A model generated the notes under the pieces. It searched no databases and was not told where the DNA came from. It worked only from the letters and a program-made list of their open reading frames with translations. DNA of 64,000 nt from Marilutibacter penaei. GTDB taxonomy: Bacteria; Pseudomonadota; Gammaproteobacteria; Xanthomonadales; Xanthomonadaceae. Of this stretch, positions 36,806 to 47,085 are shown in pieces. Both the position numbers and the translations under genes were made by a program. The stretch is from contig NZ_JACHTE010000007.1 of NCBI RefSeq assembly GCF_014145395.1, positions 1 through 64,000 of the forward strand, read 5' to 3'. Position 1 is the first letter of the stretch; every line of letters begins with the position of its first letter.

Positions 36806-38272
36806 ATGTCGATGACCCGTTCCCCGTCCCTGCTCCAGGCCTTCCTCCCGCTGGCCGTCCTCGCCACCCTTCTGGGCTGGGCGGTGTACGTCTACGGCGC
36901 CGACGCCTCGTACGGCGCCAACCAGGTCTCGCTGATGATCGCCGGCGGTGTCGCCGCCCTGGTCGGACTGCGCAACGGCCAGCGCTGGGCGGAGATCCAG
37001 GACAGCCTGGTGCACGGCATCTCGCTGGCGATCGTGCCGATCTTCATCCTGCTGGCGGTCGGCGCGCTGATCGGCACGTGGGTGCTGTCGGGCACGGTGC
37101 CGACCCTGATCGTGTACGGCCTCAAGCTGTTGCATCCGTCGTTCTTCTACCCGGCGGCATGCCTGATCTGCGCGATCGTCGCGCTGGCGATCGGCAGTTC
37201 CTGGACCGTCGCGGGCACGCTGGGCATCGCCCTGATCGGCGTGGCCCAGGGCCTCGACCTGTCGCTGCCGATCACCGCCGGCGCGGTGATCTCCGGCGCC
37301 TACTTCGGCGACAAGATGTCGCCGCTGTCCGACACCACCAACATCGCACCCGCGGCGGCCGGCAGCGAGCTGTTCGCGCACATCCGCCACATGGTCTGGA
37401 CCACCGGTCCCAGCATCCTCATCGCCCTGGTGCTGTTCACGCTGATTGGCCTGGGTTCGCAGGGGAGCGACCCGGGGGCGCCGTCGCTCGACACCCTGCC
37501 GTCGGTGCTTGGCGAGCAGTTCAACATCGGCCTGCACCTCCTGATCCCGCTCGTGGTCGTGTTCGCGCTGGCGATGCTCAAGTTCCCCGCCTACCCGACG
37601 ATCTTCATCGGCGCACTGCTGGGCGGCCTGTTCGCGGTGGTGTTCCAGCCCGAGCTGGTGGTCAAACTGGCGGACAAGGCCGAGCTGTCGCGCCCGATGG
37701 CGATGATGACCGGCGTGTGGAGCGCGCTGGCGGACGGCTACAAGGCGGATACCGGCAACGCCGCAGTCGACGAGCTGCTCAGTCGCGGCGGCATGAGCAG
37801 CATGCTCAACACCATCTGGCTGATCTTCTGCGCGATGGGCTTCGGTGCGGTCATGGAGAAGACCGGCCTGCTCGAACGCATGATCCGCAGCGTGCTCAAT
37901 GCGGCGAAGTCGACCGGCGCGCTGGTGACCGCGACGCTGGCCACCGCCATCGGTTCGAACGCGGTGGCGGCCGACCAGTACATGTCGATCGTGCTGACCG
38001 GACGACTGTACCGTCCCGAGTACGAACGCCGCGGGCTGGCGCCGGTGAACCTCTCGCGTGCGCTCGAGGACGCCGGCACGATCACCTCGCCGCTGATCCC
38101 CTGGAACACCTGTGGCGCCTACATGGCCGCCACCCTGGGCGTGGCCACGCTGGACTACCTGCCCTTTGCCTTCTTCAACCTCGTCAACCCGATCGTGTCC
38201 GCGGTGCTGGCCTATGCAGGCTTCAAGATCCTGCACACCACGCCCAGGGCCAACGTGGTGACCCACCCCTGA
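36806..38272 (+). CDS. nhaC: NhaC-family Na+/H+ antiporter
   Basis: The 488-residue polytopic protein has about eleven hydrophobic segments. Family features include the charged motif GAYFGDKMSPLSDTTNIAPA (about residues 166-185) and, in the second half, SNAVAADQYMSIVLTGRLYRP and PLIPWNTCGAYMA. NhaC members exchange protons for sodium, and some exchange malate/lactate or substrates. A sodium-coupled NSS transporter follows after 39 bases, so the pair may form a sodium circuit. Confidence 0.88.
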   Translation: MSMTRSPSLLQAFLPLAVLATLLGWAVYVYGADASYGANQVSLMIAGGVAALVGLRNGQRWAEIQDSLVHGISLAIVPIFILLAVGALIGTWVLSGTVPTLIVYGLKLLHPSFFYPAACLICAIVALAIGSSWTVAGTLGIALIGVAQGLDLSLPITAGAVISGAYFGDKMSPLSDTTNIAPAAAGSELFAHIRHMVWTTGPSILIALVLFTLIGLGSQGSDPGAPSLDTLPSVLGEQFNIGLHLLIPLVVVFALAMLKFPAYPTIFIGALLGGLFAVVFQPELVVKLADKAELSRPMAMMTGVWSALADGYKADTGNAAVDELLSRGGMSSMLNTIWLIFCAMGFGAVMEKTGLLERMIRSVLNAAKSTGALVTATLATAIGSNAVAADQYMSIVLTGRLYRPEYERRGLAPVNLSRALEDAGTITSPLIPWNTCGAYMAATLGVATLDYLPFAFFNLVNPIVSAVLAYAGFKILHTTPRANVVTHP

Positions 38273-38311
38273 CCCGCCGCCCCGCGGCCCCAACCGAAAC
38301 GGCAGTCCTTC

Positions 38312-39691
38312 ATGGAAAAGACCTCGATCCACGGCATGTGGTCCTCCCGCATGGCCTTCATCCTCGCGGCCACCGGGTCGGCCGTCGGACTGGGCAACAT
38401 CTGGCGTTTCCCGTACATGACCTCGGACAACGGCGGCGGCGCCTTCGTCCTGGTCTACCTGGGCTGCATCGCGCTGGTCGGCCTGCCGATCCTGATGTCG
38501 GAAATCCTGCTCGGCCGCCACGGCCGCCGCAGTCCGGTCAACGCCCTGACCGACCTGGTCCGGGAACTGGGCGCCTCCAAGGGCTGGATCAGCATCGGGT
38601 GGATCGGCATGGTCGCCGGCGTGCTCATCCTCAGCTTCTACAGCGTAGTCGGCGGCTGGACCCTTCATTACAGCTGGCTGTACATCTCCCAGTTGCTGGG
38701 CGGCAACGGCATTACCGACCCCGGCGCCACCTTCACCGGGCTGCTGTCCAGCCCGGGCGAGCTGACCCTGTGGCATGCGGTCTTCATGGTCCTCACCCTG
38801 GGCGTGGTCGCGCTGGGCGTGGAAAAAGGACTTGAGCGTGCCGTGCGCTTCCTGATGCCGGCGCTGTTCGTGCTGCTGCTGACCCTGGTGATCTACGGCG
38901 CCACCACCGGCCACCTGGGCGAGGCCGCTGCGTTCCTGTTCAAGCCCGACTGGTCCAAGATCTCCGGCCGCACGTTCCTGGATGCGATGGGGCAGGCGTT
39001 CTTCACCCTGAGCCTGGGCATGTGCACGATGATGACCTATGGCGCCTACCTGCCGAAGGGCGTCTCGATCCCGCAGGTCGGCGTGACCGTGGCACTGGCC
39101 GATACCGGCGTGGCGCTGATGGCCGGCCTGGCCATCTTCCCGATCGTGATCTCCTTCGGCCTCGATCCCCAGGGCGGCGGCCCGGGCCTGATCTTCACCT
39201 CGCTGCCGCATGCCTTCAATGCGATGCCCTTCGGCATCGTCTACGGGCTGCTGTTCTTCGCCCTGCTCTCGGTGGCCGCCTGGACCTCCTCCATCTCGCT
39301 GATGGAGCCGGCCACGGCCTACCTCGTCGAGCGGGCGGGGCTGGGCCGGCGTGCGGCCGCTGCCGTCGTCGGGGCCGTCTGCTGGGTGGCCGGCCTGGCC
39401 ACGGTGCTGTCCTTCAACGTCTGGGCCAGCGTGCGCGTTCCCGAACACCTGCGCGTGATCGGCGGCAAGAACATCATGGACATGATCGAGTTCGTGTCGA
39501 ACAACCTGATGCTGCCCCTCGGCGGCCTGCTGATCGCGCTGTTCACCGGTTGGGTGGTCAAGCAGACGCTGTTGAAGGACGAGCTGGGCAGCCTGTCGCC
39601 CGCGGCGCTGTCGCTCTGGCGCTGGCTGGTGCGGCTGGTGGCGCCGCTGCTCGTCCTCGCAGTGCTCATCACCCCGTTCCTGCTGGACTGA
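38312..39691 (+). CDS. NSS-family sodium-dependent amino acid transporter
   Basis: The 459-residue, roughly eleven-helix neurotransmitter:sodium symporter homologue has in TM1 the signature ATGSAVGLGNIWRFPYM, with the unwound Gly-Leu-Gly-Asn and the Trp-Arg gate. Later, YGAYLPKGVSIP and the FALLSVAAWTSSISLMEP segment (TM8) supply Na+ and substrate sites. Bacterial members carry hydrophobic or aromatic amino acids (LeuT, MhsT, Tyt1). The exact substrate cannot be read from sequence. It follows nhaC closely. Confidence 0.88.
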   Translation: MEKTSIHGMWSSRMAFILAATGSAVGLGNIWRFPYMTSDNGGGAFVLVYLGCIALVGLPILMSEILLGRHGRRSPVNALTDLVRELGASKGWISIGWIGMVAGVLILSFYSVVGGWTLHYSWLYISQLLGGNGITDPGATFTGLLSSPGELTLWHAVFMVLTLGVVALGVEKGLERAVRFLMPALFVLLLTLVIYGATTGHLGEAAAFLFKPDWSKISGRTFLDAMGQAFFTLSLGMCTMMTYGAYLPKGVSIPQVGVTVALADTGVALMAGLAIFPIVISFGLDPQGGGPGLIFTSLPHAFNAMPFGIVYGLLFFALLSVAAWTSSISLMEPATAYLVERAGLGRRAAAAVVGAVCWVAGLATVLSFNVWASVRVPEHLRVIGGKNIMDMIEFVSNNLMLPLGGLLIALFTGWVVKQTLLKDELGSLSPAALSLWRWLVRLVAPLLVLAVLITPFLLD

Positions 39692-39753
39692 ATACCCGCC
39701 GTCCGGCATGCGCCTGGCCTGCCGCTGGCGGGCCAAGCGCGTAAAATGGGGGT

Positions 39754-40386
39754 ATGGATACCCTTCCCTTCGATGGCGGACGCCTGTCCCGATGCGCCGA
39801 CGACCTGATCGCCGGCATCCGCGTGCTCTCCGAGCGGGGCTGGACGCCCGCGACCAGCAGCAACTTCTCGATGCGCCTCGACCCCGGCCACGTGGCCATC
39901 ACGGTGTCGGGCCGCGACAAGGGACGGCTGGAGCGGGACGACATCATGGTAGTGGACCTCGAGGGACGCCCCGTTGCCACCTCGCTGCGGTCCTCGGCCG
40001 AGACCCTGCTGCACACCCAGCTGTACGCGCGCTACCCGGAGATCGGCTGCGTGCTGCACACGCATTCGCTGGTGCAGACGGTCGCCTCGCGCCTGTTCGC
40101 GGGGGCCGGCCACGTGCATCTGGAGGGCTATGAGCTGCTGAAGGCCTTCCACGGCAACCACACCCATGAAATGGCCGTGGAACTGCCGGTCCTGCCGAAC
40201 AGCCAGGACATGCCGGTGCTCGCGGCCCAGGTCGACGCGCTTCTGGACCGCCAGTCGATGTGGGGCTACCTGATCGACGGCCACGGCCTGTATGCCTGGG
40301 GACGCGACCTCGCCGAGGCGACACGCCACCTGGAGGCCTTCGAGTTCCTGCTGGCCTGTGAACTGGAATTGAGGAAACTGAGATGA
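39754..40386 (+). CDS. mtnB: methylthioribulose-1-phosphate dehydratase
   Basis: The 210-residue class II aldolase-fold zinc enzyme belongs to the methionine salvage pathway. LHTHSLVQT gives the HxH zinc ligands, followed downstream by the distal His in [10 protein letters not shown]. It overlaps mtnD by ATGA, and mtnD overlaps mtnC the same way. A TAAAAT hexamer (39742-39747) ends six bases before the ATG, and a short G-run is the only ribosome-binding candidate. The message may therefore be nearly leaderless. Confidence 0.93.
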   Translation: MDTLPFDGGRLSRCADDLIAGIRVLSERGWTPATSSNFSMRLDPGHVAITVSGRDKGRLERDDIMVVDLEGRPVATSLRSSAETLLHTQLYARYPEIGCVLHTHSLVQTVASRLFAGAGHVHLEGYELLKAFHGNHTHEMAVELPVLPNSQDMPVLAAQVDALLDRQSMWGYLIDGHGLYAWGRDLAEATRHLEAFEFLLACELELRKLR

Positions 40387-40943
40387 GCCGCCTTCGCATC
40401 TTCGACGACGGGACCCCGGATGCCCCGCGCCTTTCGACCGACGACCATGCCGCGATGGCGCGCGAACTGGCCACGATCGGCGTTGCGTTCGAACAATGGG
40501 AAGCCAGCGCGCCGGTTCGGCCGGGCGACACGCCGGAAGCCATCATGGAGGCCTACCGCGCCGACATCGACCGCCTGGTCGCCGAGCGCGGATTCCGTTC
40601 CGTCGATGTCGTCAGCATCGCGCCGGACAACCCGCAGCGCGAGGCGATGCGCGGCAAGTTCCTCGACGAGCATTTCCACAAGGAAGACGAGGTGCGTTTC
40701 TTCGTCGCCGGTTCCGGGCTGTTCTCGCTGCACGTCGACGGCAAGGTCTACGAGGTCCTGTGCGAGGCCGGCGACCTGATCGCCGTGCCCGACAGCACCA
40801 CGCACTGGTTCGACATGGGGCCGGAGCCCAGCTTCATCGCCATTCGCTTCTTCACCGAGCCGGACGGCTGGGTGGGCCATTTCACCGGCACCGACATCGC
40901 CCAGCGCTTCCCGCGCTACGAGAAAGGCCAGGCACTTCAATGA
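40383..40943 (+). CDS. mtnD: acireductone dioxygenase
   Basis: The 186-residue cupin oxidises acireductone to the 2-oxo acid precursor of methionine (Fe form), or makes CO and a shorter acid (Ni form). [14 protein letters not shown] contains the HxHxxxxE metal set, and the fourth His is in TTHWFDMG. Flanked by mtnB and mtnC with ATGA overlaps on both sides. Confidence 0.95.
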   Translation: MSRLRIFDDGTPDAPRLSTDDHAAMARELATIGVAFEQWEASAPVRPGDTPEAIMEAYRADIDRLVAERGFRSVDVVSIAPDNPQREAMRGKFLDEHFHKEDEVRFFVAGSGLFSLHVDGKVYEVLCEAGDLIAVPDSTTHWFDMGPEPSFIAIRFFTEPDGWVGHFTGTDIAQRFPRYEKGQALQ

Positions 40944-41653
40944 CGCGGCCGGACCTGCCCAAGGCGATCCTGACCGACATCGAAGGGACGACCAGCAGCA
41001 TTTCCTTCGTCAAGGACGTGCTCTTCCCCTATGCCCGGCGCGCGTTGCCCGGTTTCGTGCATGCCCGCGGCCAGGAGCCGGGTGTACGGCGCTGGCTCGA
41101 TGCGGTCGCCACCGAGATGGGCGGCATGTGCAGCGACCGGATGATCGTGGAGGTCCTGCAGGGCTGGATCGACCAGGACCGCAAGCACACGGCGCTGAAG
41201 GCGCTGCAAGGCATGATCTGGGCCGACGGTTACCACAGTGCCGACTTCACGGCGCACATCTACGGCGACGCCGGGGACGCGCTGAAGGCCTGGCATGCGG
41301 CCGGCATCCCGCTGTACGTCTACTCCTCCGGCAGCGTCCCCGCGCAGCGCCTGTTTTTTGGCCACAGCGATGCGGGCGACCTGACGCCCCTTTTCTCGGG
41401 CTGGTTCGACACCGAGGTGGGCGGCAAGCGCGAGGCCGGCAGTTACCGGCGGATCATCGAGGCGATCGGCCAGCCCGCGGACGAGGTGCTGTTCCTCTCC
41501 GACGTGGTCGAGGAACTGGATGCCGCGCGCGATGCCGGTCTGCGCACCGTGCTGGTCGACCGGCTGCAGGACTACCCGGCGCCACGCACGGGCGAGGCCT
41601 GCCATGGTCATGCACGGGTCGAAGGTTTCGACGCGCTCGGGCTGCCGGCCTGA
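40940..41653 (+). CDS. mtnC: enolase-phosphatase (acireductone synthase)
   Basis: The 237-residue HAD phosphatase performs enolisation and dephosphorylation in methionine salvage. The HAD motif I is [14 protein letters not shown] (Asp nucleophile and second Asp changed to Glu, as in MtnC). YSSGSVPAQ is motif II and [11 protein letters not shown] is the acidic motif. The start at 40940 overlaps the mtnD stop. mtnA is not in the window. Confidence 0.94.
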   Translation: MTRPDLPKAILTDIEGTTSSISFVKDVLFPYARRALPGFVHARGQEPGVRRWLDAVATEMGGMCSDRMIVEVLQGWIDQDRKHTALKALQGMIWADGYHSADFTAHIYGDAGDALKAWHAAGIPLYVYSSGSVPAQRLFFGHSDAGDLTPLFSGWFDTEVGGKREAGSYRRIIEAIGQPADEVLFLSDVVEELDAARDAGLRTVLVDRLQDYPAPRTGEACHGHARVEGFDALGLPA

Positions 41654-41672
41654 CGGCCCGGTCCGCCGCAGC

Positions 41673-43244
41673 TCAGGGCGAGGCCTCGTCCAGCCGATAG
41701 GTGGTGGACGCGTGCTGTGCGCCATGCCACCGGTCGAATGCGCGGACCTCAACGCGGTGCACGCCCACCGCCAGGTCCGTCGGCAGGTTGATGCGCCACA
41801 GGTGGGTGGACGGCTTCGCCTCCGGCGCGCGGTCGTAGCCCCGCAGCCGGTCGCTCGCATCGTCCCCTGCGTTCTGCGCCACCAGCCACGGGTCCGCCAC
41901 CTCCACCCGTCGCATGGCCTCCCATTCGCCTCCGTCGATGCGGTATTCGACGCGCGTCGCGGCATCGCCCATGTAGACATTGGCGAAGAGCCCGGTGCCC
42001 GGCCATGAGCCCCTTCGCAGCACCCTCGGGCCATGCAGGCGCATGGCCGCGGTGGACGCCGACGTGTCCTGCTGGCGCGAGGGTTGCCACGACAATGCGT
42101 AACGACCGTCGCCGAAGACCTGGAGCCGGGCATGGCCATTGGGGGTGCCGTCGGCCATGGTCGCATCGGGAATGCCGTCGGCATCCTTGACACCGGACCA
42201 GAAGGCCCCGCAGGCGGCCCCCACGTTGTACTCGTGCAGGGGCTCCGCGCCTTGCCAGCCACTTTCACCGTCGTGCCAGACGTGACGCTGGATGTGCCCA
42301 TGCGCGGTCAGCAGCAGGACCTTCGGGAACGGGCGGAGCATCCCGAACAGCCGTGCGCGATCCCCGTGCCGGAACGTCTCCTGCCCGGGCGCCACATCGA
42401 AGAACGGGATGTGCGCGGCGAGGACCAGCAGCCGGTCCCGGCGGGCCGTCGCCAGGTAGGCCTCGAGGAACGCGAACTGGTCTTCCCGGATACCGCCGAC
42501 ATAGGCCGGTCGTTGGTCCGGCTGGTACACCACGTTGTCGAGGACGACGAATGAAGCCTCCGGCTCCTCCCAGGCAAGGGTGTCCGGCCCGTACTGGCCT
42601 TGGAACGTCGCAAGCGAGCCGATGTCGTGGGACGAATCGAAATCGAGGTCGTGGTTGCCGGGCGCGTGCAGCCACGGCAGGCCCAGACTCGCCGTGACGG
42701 CATTCATGGCCGGGTACAGCGAAAGGTCGTCGTGCACCACGTCGCCCAGGGTCAGCCCCAGCCCGGCACCCGCGGCTTCGCCCGACGCTCGCAGCGGGTC
42801 GACGATGTCGCGCCGATAGTAGTCGACGTCGACGGCGGACTTCGGCTGGGGATCCCCGAACACCAGGACCTCGAGCGCGGGCCGGGCAACGCCTGCAGCA
42901 GGCTGCAACCCGAACGCGGGACAGGCGCTGCCGCGGACGTCCTGCCAGTGCGCCGGCAGTCCGTCTTCACGGCGCGGCAGGTCGAACGCGGGCGGCTTGA
43001 CGACGAAAACCATGCCCCCCTCGCCCACCGGAAGCCGGTACCGGCCGGAGGCGTCGGTCCGGACCAGCGTGCGCCCATCGGACACGGCGACGCCGTCCAC
43101 GCCGGGCTCGTTGGGACTGCGCCGTCCGTCGCCATCGAGGTCCGAGAACACAGCGCCGGGTTCGCAGGGCGGCGTCGCGGCGCCAGCGGTGCCCGCGGCC
43201 AGGCATGTGAGGAGTCCAGCCAGACAAGGCAACAGGCGGGGCAT
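41673..43244 (-). CDS. secreted calcineurin-like phosphoesterase
   Basis: The 523-residue protein has a signal peptide (MPRLLPCLAGLLTCLAAGTA, cleavage after AGA near 23), so it is periplasmic or exported. An SdrD-type/carboxypeptidase-regulatory beta-sandwich follows (VFSDLDGDGRRSPNEPGVDG). The metallophosphatase core then shows VFGDPQ, LTLGDVVHDD, GNHDLDFD, AAHIPFFD and HGHIQRH, the full set of dimetal ligands. A C-terminal beta domain ends the protein. The order beta-sandwich, phosphatase, C-terminal domain is shared with a family of secreted metallophosphatases of unknown substrate. It is encoded alone, next to the his operon. Confidence 0.87.
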   Translation of the reverse strand: MPRLLPCLAGLLTCLAAGTAGAATPPCEPGAVFSDLDGDGRRSPNEPGVDGVAVSDGRTLVRTDASGRYRLPVGEGGMVFVVKPPAFDLPRREDGLPAHWQDVRGSACPAFGLQPAAGVARPALEVLVFGDPQPKSAVDVDYYRRDIVDPLRASGEAAGAGLGLTLGDVVHDDLSLYPAMNAVTASLGLPWLHAPGNHDLDFDSSHDIGSLATFQGQYGPDTLAWEEPEASFVVLDNVVYQPDQRPAYVGGIREDQFAFLEAYLATARRDRLLVLAAHIPFFDVAPGQETFRHGDRARLFGMLRPFPKVLLLTAHGHIQRHVWHDGESGWQGAEPLHEYNVGAACGAFWSGVKDADGIPDATMADGTPNGHARLQVFGDGRYALSWQPSRQQDTSASTAAMRLHGPRVLRRGSWPGTGLFANVYMGDAATRVEYRIDGGEWEAMRRVEVADPWLVAQNAGDDASDRLRGYDRAPEAKPSTHLWRINLPTDLAVGVHRVEVRAFDRWHGAQHASTTYRLDEASP

Positions 43245-43292
43245 GGCAATTCCGGTGGGTCGCGGCCCCTGATTATGCCGCGGGCGTCCGCC

Positions 43293-43898
43293 TCATGAGA
43301 GCCGATGGCGCTGCTTCAGCACGTCCAGCACATCCGCGATTGAGCGCTCCCTTGACCGCAACAGCACGAGCAGGTGGTAAAGAAGGTCCGCCGATTCATT
43401 GCACAGCGCGCTGTCGCTCTGCACGACCGCGGCCAGAGCGGTCTCGACGCCTTCCTCGCCGACCTTCTGCGCGATCGCACGCGTACCCGCGTCGAACAGC
43501 CTAGTGGTGTAGCTGTCTTCGGGACGCTCCTGCCGCCGCGTGTCCACCAGCGCGTCGAGCTCCGCCAGGAAGTCCGACGGGGCCGCGGGGAAGCAACTCG
43601 CGGTACCCCGGTGGCAGGTCGGTCCCTGCGGCCTCACCATCGCCAACAACGTGTCGCTGTCGCAGTCGGCCTCCAGCGACACCAGGTCGAGGACGTGCCC
43701 GGACTGCTCGCCTTTCATCCACAAGCGCTGCCGGCTTCGGCTGAAGAACGTCACGCGCCGCGAGGCCAGCGTCGCCTGCAGCGCGTCCCGGTTCATGTAG
43801 CCCAGCATCAATACCCGCAGGGTGGCGACGTCCTGGACGATGACCGGCAACAGCCCCCCCTGTTTATCCCAGTCCATCGCCTGGAATTCATCCTGCAT
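43293..43898 (-). CDS. hisIE: bifunctional phosphoribosyl-AMP cyclohydrolase / phosphoribosyl-ATP pyrophosphatase
   Basis: The 201-residue fusion is the last gene of the his operon. The N-terminal half (about 1-110) is His[13 protein letters not shown], then [12 protein letters not shown] with zinc Cys/Asp, and [10 protein letters not shown] with further zinc cysteines. The C-terminal half (about 115-201) is His[16 protein letters not shown] and [14 protein letters not shown]. It catalyses steps two and three of histidine synthesis. It overlaps hisF by 11 bases. Confidence 0.94.
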   Translation of the reverse strand: MQDEFQAMDWDKQGGLLPVIVQDVATLRVLMLGYMNRDALQATLASRRVTFFSRSRQRLWMKGEQSGHVLDLVSLEADCDSDTLLAMVRPQGPTCHRGTASCFPAAPSDFLAELDALVDTRRQERPEDSYTTRLFDAGTRAIAQKVGEEGVETALAAVVQSDSALCNESADLLYHLLVLLRSRERSIADVLDVLKQRHRLS

Positions 43899-44664
43899 CT
43901 CTCACCTCGATATCTTCTTGCCGCAGTTGCTTCTTCAACGCAGGAATCGGCACGGCCCCGGAATGGAACACGCTCGCCGCGAGCGCGCCGTCGACGTCCG
44001 CCTGCCTGAACACCTGCGCGAAATGCATCGCCTCCCCGGCGCCTCCGGATGCCACCAAGGGTACGTCGCAAAGATCGCGCACCTGGCGCAGCTGTTCGAT
44101 GTCGTAGCCACCGCGCACACCGTCGCTGCCCATGCAGTTGAGCACGATCTCGCCCGCGCCGAGCCGCTGCGCTTCGCACACCCAGTCCAGCGTACGCCGG
44201 GACAGCGCACGGGTGCGCGAAGGATCGCCCGTGTACTGGCGCACCCGCCATTCGCCGTCCTCGTCGCGCAGGCTGTCGATGCCCACCACCACGCACTGCA
44301 CGCCGAATGCGTCCGCCAGTTCACCGACGAGGGCCGGCCGCTCCAGCGCGGGCGTATTGACCGAGACCTTGTCGGCCCCGGCATGCAACACGTCGCGCGC
44401 GTCCGCAACGCTTCGGATGCCGCCCGCCACGCAGAACGGAATGTCGATGATCCGGGCGACCCGCTCCACCCAGTCGCGTTCGACGCGACGCCCCTGGGGG
44501 CTGGCGGTGATGTCGTAGAAGACGAGTTCGTCGGCCCCCTCGTCGCGGTACCGCATTGCCAGGGTAGCGATGTCCCCCATGTCGACATGGTCGCGGAAAC
44601 GCACGCCCTTGACCACGCGGCCCTCGCGCACGTCGAGGCAGGGAATGATCCGCCGGGTCAGCAT
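43888..44664 (-). CDS. hisF: imidazole glycerol phosphate synthase cyclase subunit
   Basis: From the ATG at 44664 ([12 protein letters not shown]) the protein has 258 residues, a (beta-alpha)8 barrel. D11 in PCLDV and the Asp in [10 protein letters not shown] are the catalytic pair. Ammonia made by HisH enters through its core. [14 protein letters not shown] and [14 protein letters not shown] are typical phosphate-binding strands. It overlaps hisA by seven bases. Confidence 0.95.
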   Translation of the reverse strand: MLTRRIIPCLDVREGRVVKGVRFRDHVDMGDIATLAMRYRDEGADELVFYDITASPQGRRVERDWVERVARIIDIPFCVAGGIRSVADARDVLHAGADKVSVNTPALERPALVGELADAFGVQCVVVGIDSLRDEDGEWRVRQYTGDPSRTRALSRRTLDWVCEAQRLGAGEIVLNCMGSDGVRGGYDIEQLRQVRDLCDVPLVASGGAGEAMHFAQVFRQADVDGALAASVFHSGAVPIPALKKQLRQEDIEVRDAG

Positions 44665-45407
44665 GGCGCGTACGCCCCGAGGGCTTCGACAAGGTCGAAG
44701 CGGCCTTCGAGCAGGGCCTTGCCCAGCACCGCGCCCGCGCAGCCGACGTCGTGCGCGGCATGGATGTCCTCGATCCCGCGGATTCCCCCGGACGCCTGCA
44801 GGCGCAGTGACGGCGCCACGGCGAGCACGTGCCGGTACAGGGCGAGATTGGGGCCGCGCAGGGTGCCGTCGCGTGCGATATCGGTGCACAGCAGGTGCCG
44901 GGCGCCCGCCTCCATGTAGTGCTGCAGCAAGGCGTCCAGGTCGTATCCGGCGTCCTCGGTCCATCCCGCGACCGGCAGGCGCCAGCATCCTTCCGCATCC
45001 TGCCGGGTATCCAGGGCCACGGTGAGGGACGACGCGCCGCGACGGGCGAGCCAGGCCGCCACCGCATCGGGCGACTTCACCGCCAGCGAGCCGACGACCA
45101 CCCGGTCGGCACCGCAGGCGAGGATGCGGTCGACGTCGTCCATCGCACGAACGCCCCCGCCGGTCTGCACCTTCAGGTGCGTGCAGCCCTTGATCGATTC
45201 GAGCAGCGCACCCAACGTATAGCCGCCGTTGCGCGCGGCATCCAGGTCGACGAGGTGCAACCACTCGGCTCCGGCATCGGCGTAGCGCCGCGCGGCTTCC
45301 AGTGGATCGATCGGATAGCGGGTTTCGCGTTCGTAGTCGCCCTGGTGCAGGCGCACCACGCGCCCTCCGCGCACATCGATCGCGGGATACAGCCGGTAAG
45401 CCGTCAT
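44658..45407 (-). CDS. hisA: ProFAR isomerase
   Basis: The 249-residue barrel isomerises the ProFAR intermediate in histidine synthesis. [19 protein letters not shown] has the catalytic Asp near the N-terminus. [15 protein letters not shown] has the second, and LQASGGIRG is a phosphate-binding loop. The start at 45407 overlaps hisH by four bases. Confidence 0.95.
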   Translation of the reverse strand: MTAYRLYPAIDVRGGRVVRLHQGDYERETRYPIDPLEAARRYADAGAEWLHLVDLDAARNGGYTLGALLESIKGCTHLKVQTGGGVRAMDDVDRILACGADRVVVGSLAVKSPDAVAAWLARRGASSLTVALDTRQDAEGCWRLPVAGWTEDAGYDLDALLQHYMEAGARHLLCTDIARDGTLRGPNLALYRHVLAVAPSLRLQASGGIRGIEDIHAAHDVGCAGAVLGKALLEGRFDLVEALGAYAPC

Positions 45408-46003
45408 GCGAGTTCCATTCCGATGAAGTTGCGCAGGATCCGCGCCCCAACCGACGCCGAACGCTCCGGATGGAACTGCGCTCCGAAGCAACGGCCGCGT
45501 CCCACCACCGCGGCGAAACGCTCGCCATGTTCGCTGGTCGCCAGTGCGTCCACAGTGACCGGCGCGGCGAAGCTGTGCACGAAGTAGGCATACGCCCCCT
45601 CCGCCACACCCGCCAGCAAGGGCGACTCCTGCTGTTTGCGAAGCGCGTTCCACCCCATGTGGGGCACCCGGATTCCCGGGCCGCCCTGCAGTTTCCGGAC
45701 CCTGCCGGGCAGCAGCCCGAGACAGGCCACGTCGCCCTCGTCGGAGTGATCGAACAACAGCTGCATGCCCAGGCAGATGCCCAGCATCGGCTGCTGCAGC
45801 GAGCGGATCACCTCCACCAGCCCATGCTCCTGCAACCGCGCCATGGCGGTCGCGGCCGCCCCCACGCCAGGCAGGATGACGCGCTCGGCCTGCCGGATCT
45901 CGCTGGCGTCCGCCGTCAAAGCCGCGTCGATACCCAGCCGCTCCAGGGCATAGATCACCGAGCCGATGTTGGCGCCTCCCGAGTCGATCACCGCTACCCG
46001 CAT
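45404..46003 (-). CDS. hisH: imidazole glycerol phosphate synthase glutaminase subunit
   Basis: The 199-residue class I glutamine amidotransferase pairs with HisF. The nucleophile is in [10 protein letters not shown], and the His and Glu are in [10 protein letters not shown]. The oxyanion-strand segment near residue 46, LPGVGA, is present. The ATG at 46003 abuts the hisB stop by one shared base. Confidence 0.95.
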   Translation of the reverse strand: MRVAVIDSGGANIGSVIYALERLGIDAALTADASEIRQAERVILPGVGAAATAMARLQEHGLVEVIRSLQQPMLGICLGMQLLFDHSDEGDVACLGLLPGRVRKLQGGPGIRVPHMGWNALRKQQESPLLAGVAEGAYAYFVHSFAAPVTVDALATSEHGERFAAVVGRGRCFGAQFHPERSASVGARILRNFIGMELA

Positions 46004-47085
46004 CAAAGCGTCCCCTTGGTGCTGGGCAGTTCGTTGCCTTCCCGGCGGACGGCTTGCCGGAGCGCACGCGCGAGGACCTTGAAGCACGCCTCCACCTTGT
46101 GGTGGTCGTTGTCCCCCCGCACCGACAGGTTGAGGTTCATGCCCGCCGTCTCGCACAGCGAGCGGAAGAAGTGCGGCACCATCTGGGTCGCGAGCCCTCC
46201 CACGCGTTCGCTGTCGAAACGTCCCTCGAACACGAGGTACGGCCGTCCGGAGAAGTCCAGCGCGGCACTCGCGAGCGCCTCGTCCATCGGGACGGTGAAC
46301 CCGTAGCGGCCGATACCCCGCTTGTCGCCGAGTGCCTCCCGCAGCGCCTGGCCAAGCGCCAGCGCGCAATCTTCCACGGTGTGGTGCTCATCGACGTGCA
46401 GATCGCCGTCGCACGTGACCTCCAATGCGAATCCACCGTGTTTTCCGATCTGCTCGAGCATGTGGTCGAAGAAACCCAGGCCCGTCGCGGCGCGGGGCTC
46501 GGCCACCTGGTCGAGATCGATGCTGACGCGGATGCGGGTCTCCCGCGTATTGCGCTCGACCACGGCGGTCCGCGGCCGGTCCACCAGCGCATGCGCGATG
46601 CCCGGCCAGTCCCACTCGCCCCCGAATTCCGCGGTCCTCAGCTGGAAGGCCCGGATGCCCAGGTTATGGGCGAAGCCGTTGTCGGTCTCGCGATCCCCCA
46701 CCATGGCCGAACGGCTCCAGTCGATGCCCCGGTCCTTGAGGTATCCCATGGCGAGTCCTATCCCCGGTTTGCGCGTATCCGCCCTGTCGTCCGGGAAGCT
46801 CGTGTCGATCAGTACGTCATGGAAGTGGATGCCCTGGCTTTCCAGTACCTGCATCATCAGGGCATGGGGGCCATCGAAATCGGCCTGCGGAAACGACGGG
46901 GTGCCCAGTCCGTCCTGGTTGGTGACCATGACGAAACGGTAGCCGGCGTCGCGCAGGCGCAACATGGCCGGGATGACGCCTTCCACGAAACGCAGCTTCT
47001 CGAACCGGTCGATCTGGTGGTCCGCGGGCTCTTCTATCAGCGTACCGTCGCGATCCACGAACAGGACGGGCTGCAGGGCGCTCAT
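46003..47085 (-). CDS. hisB: bifunctional histidinol-phosphatase / imidazoleglycerol-phosphate dehydratase
   Basis: The 360-residue fusion has an N-terminal HAD phosphatase ([12 protein letters not shown], with two catalytic Asp) and a C-terminal IGP dehydratase from about residue 170. The latter contains manganese-binding motifs [22 protein letters not shown] and [14 protein letters not shown]. The same fusion occurs in enterobacteria. Confidence 0.95.
   Translation of the reverse strand: MSALQPVLFVDRDGTLIEEPADHQIDRFEKLRFVEGVIPAMLRLRDAGYRFVMVTNQDGLGTPSFPQADFDGPHALMMQVLESQGIHFHDVLIDTSFPDDRADTRKPGIGLAMGYLKDRGIDWSRSAMVGDRETDNGFAHNLGIRAFQLRTAEFGGEWDWPGIAHALVDRPRTAVVERNTRETRIRVSIDLDQVAEPRAATGLGFFDHMLEQIGKHGGFALEVTCDGDLHVDEHHTVEDCALALGQALREALGDKRGIGRYGFTVPMDEALASAALDFSGRPYLVFEGRFDSERVGGLATQMVPHFFRSLCETAGMNLNLSVRGDNDHHKVEACFKVLARALRQAVRREGNELPSTKGTL

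Noticed and set aside
44658-46067. Longer forms of hisA, hisH, hisF and hisG produced by upstream in-frame extension
   Set aside because: The extra residues are out-of-frame readings of the preceding his gene. Internal ATGs match family N-termini and give four-base overlaps.
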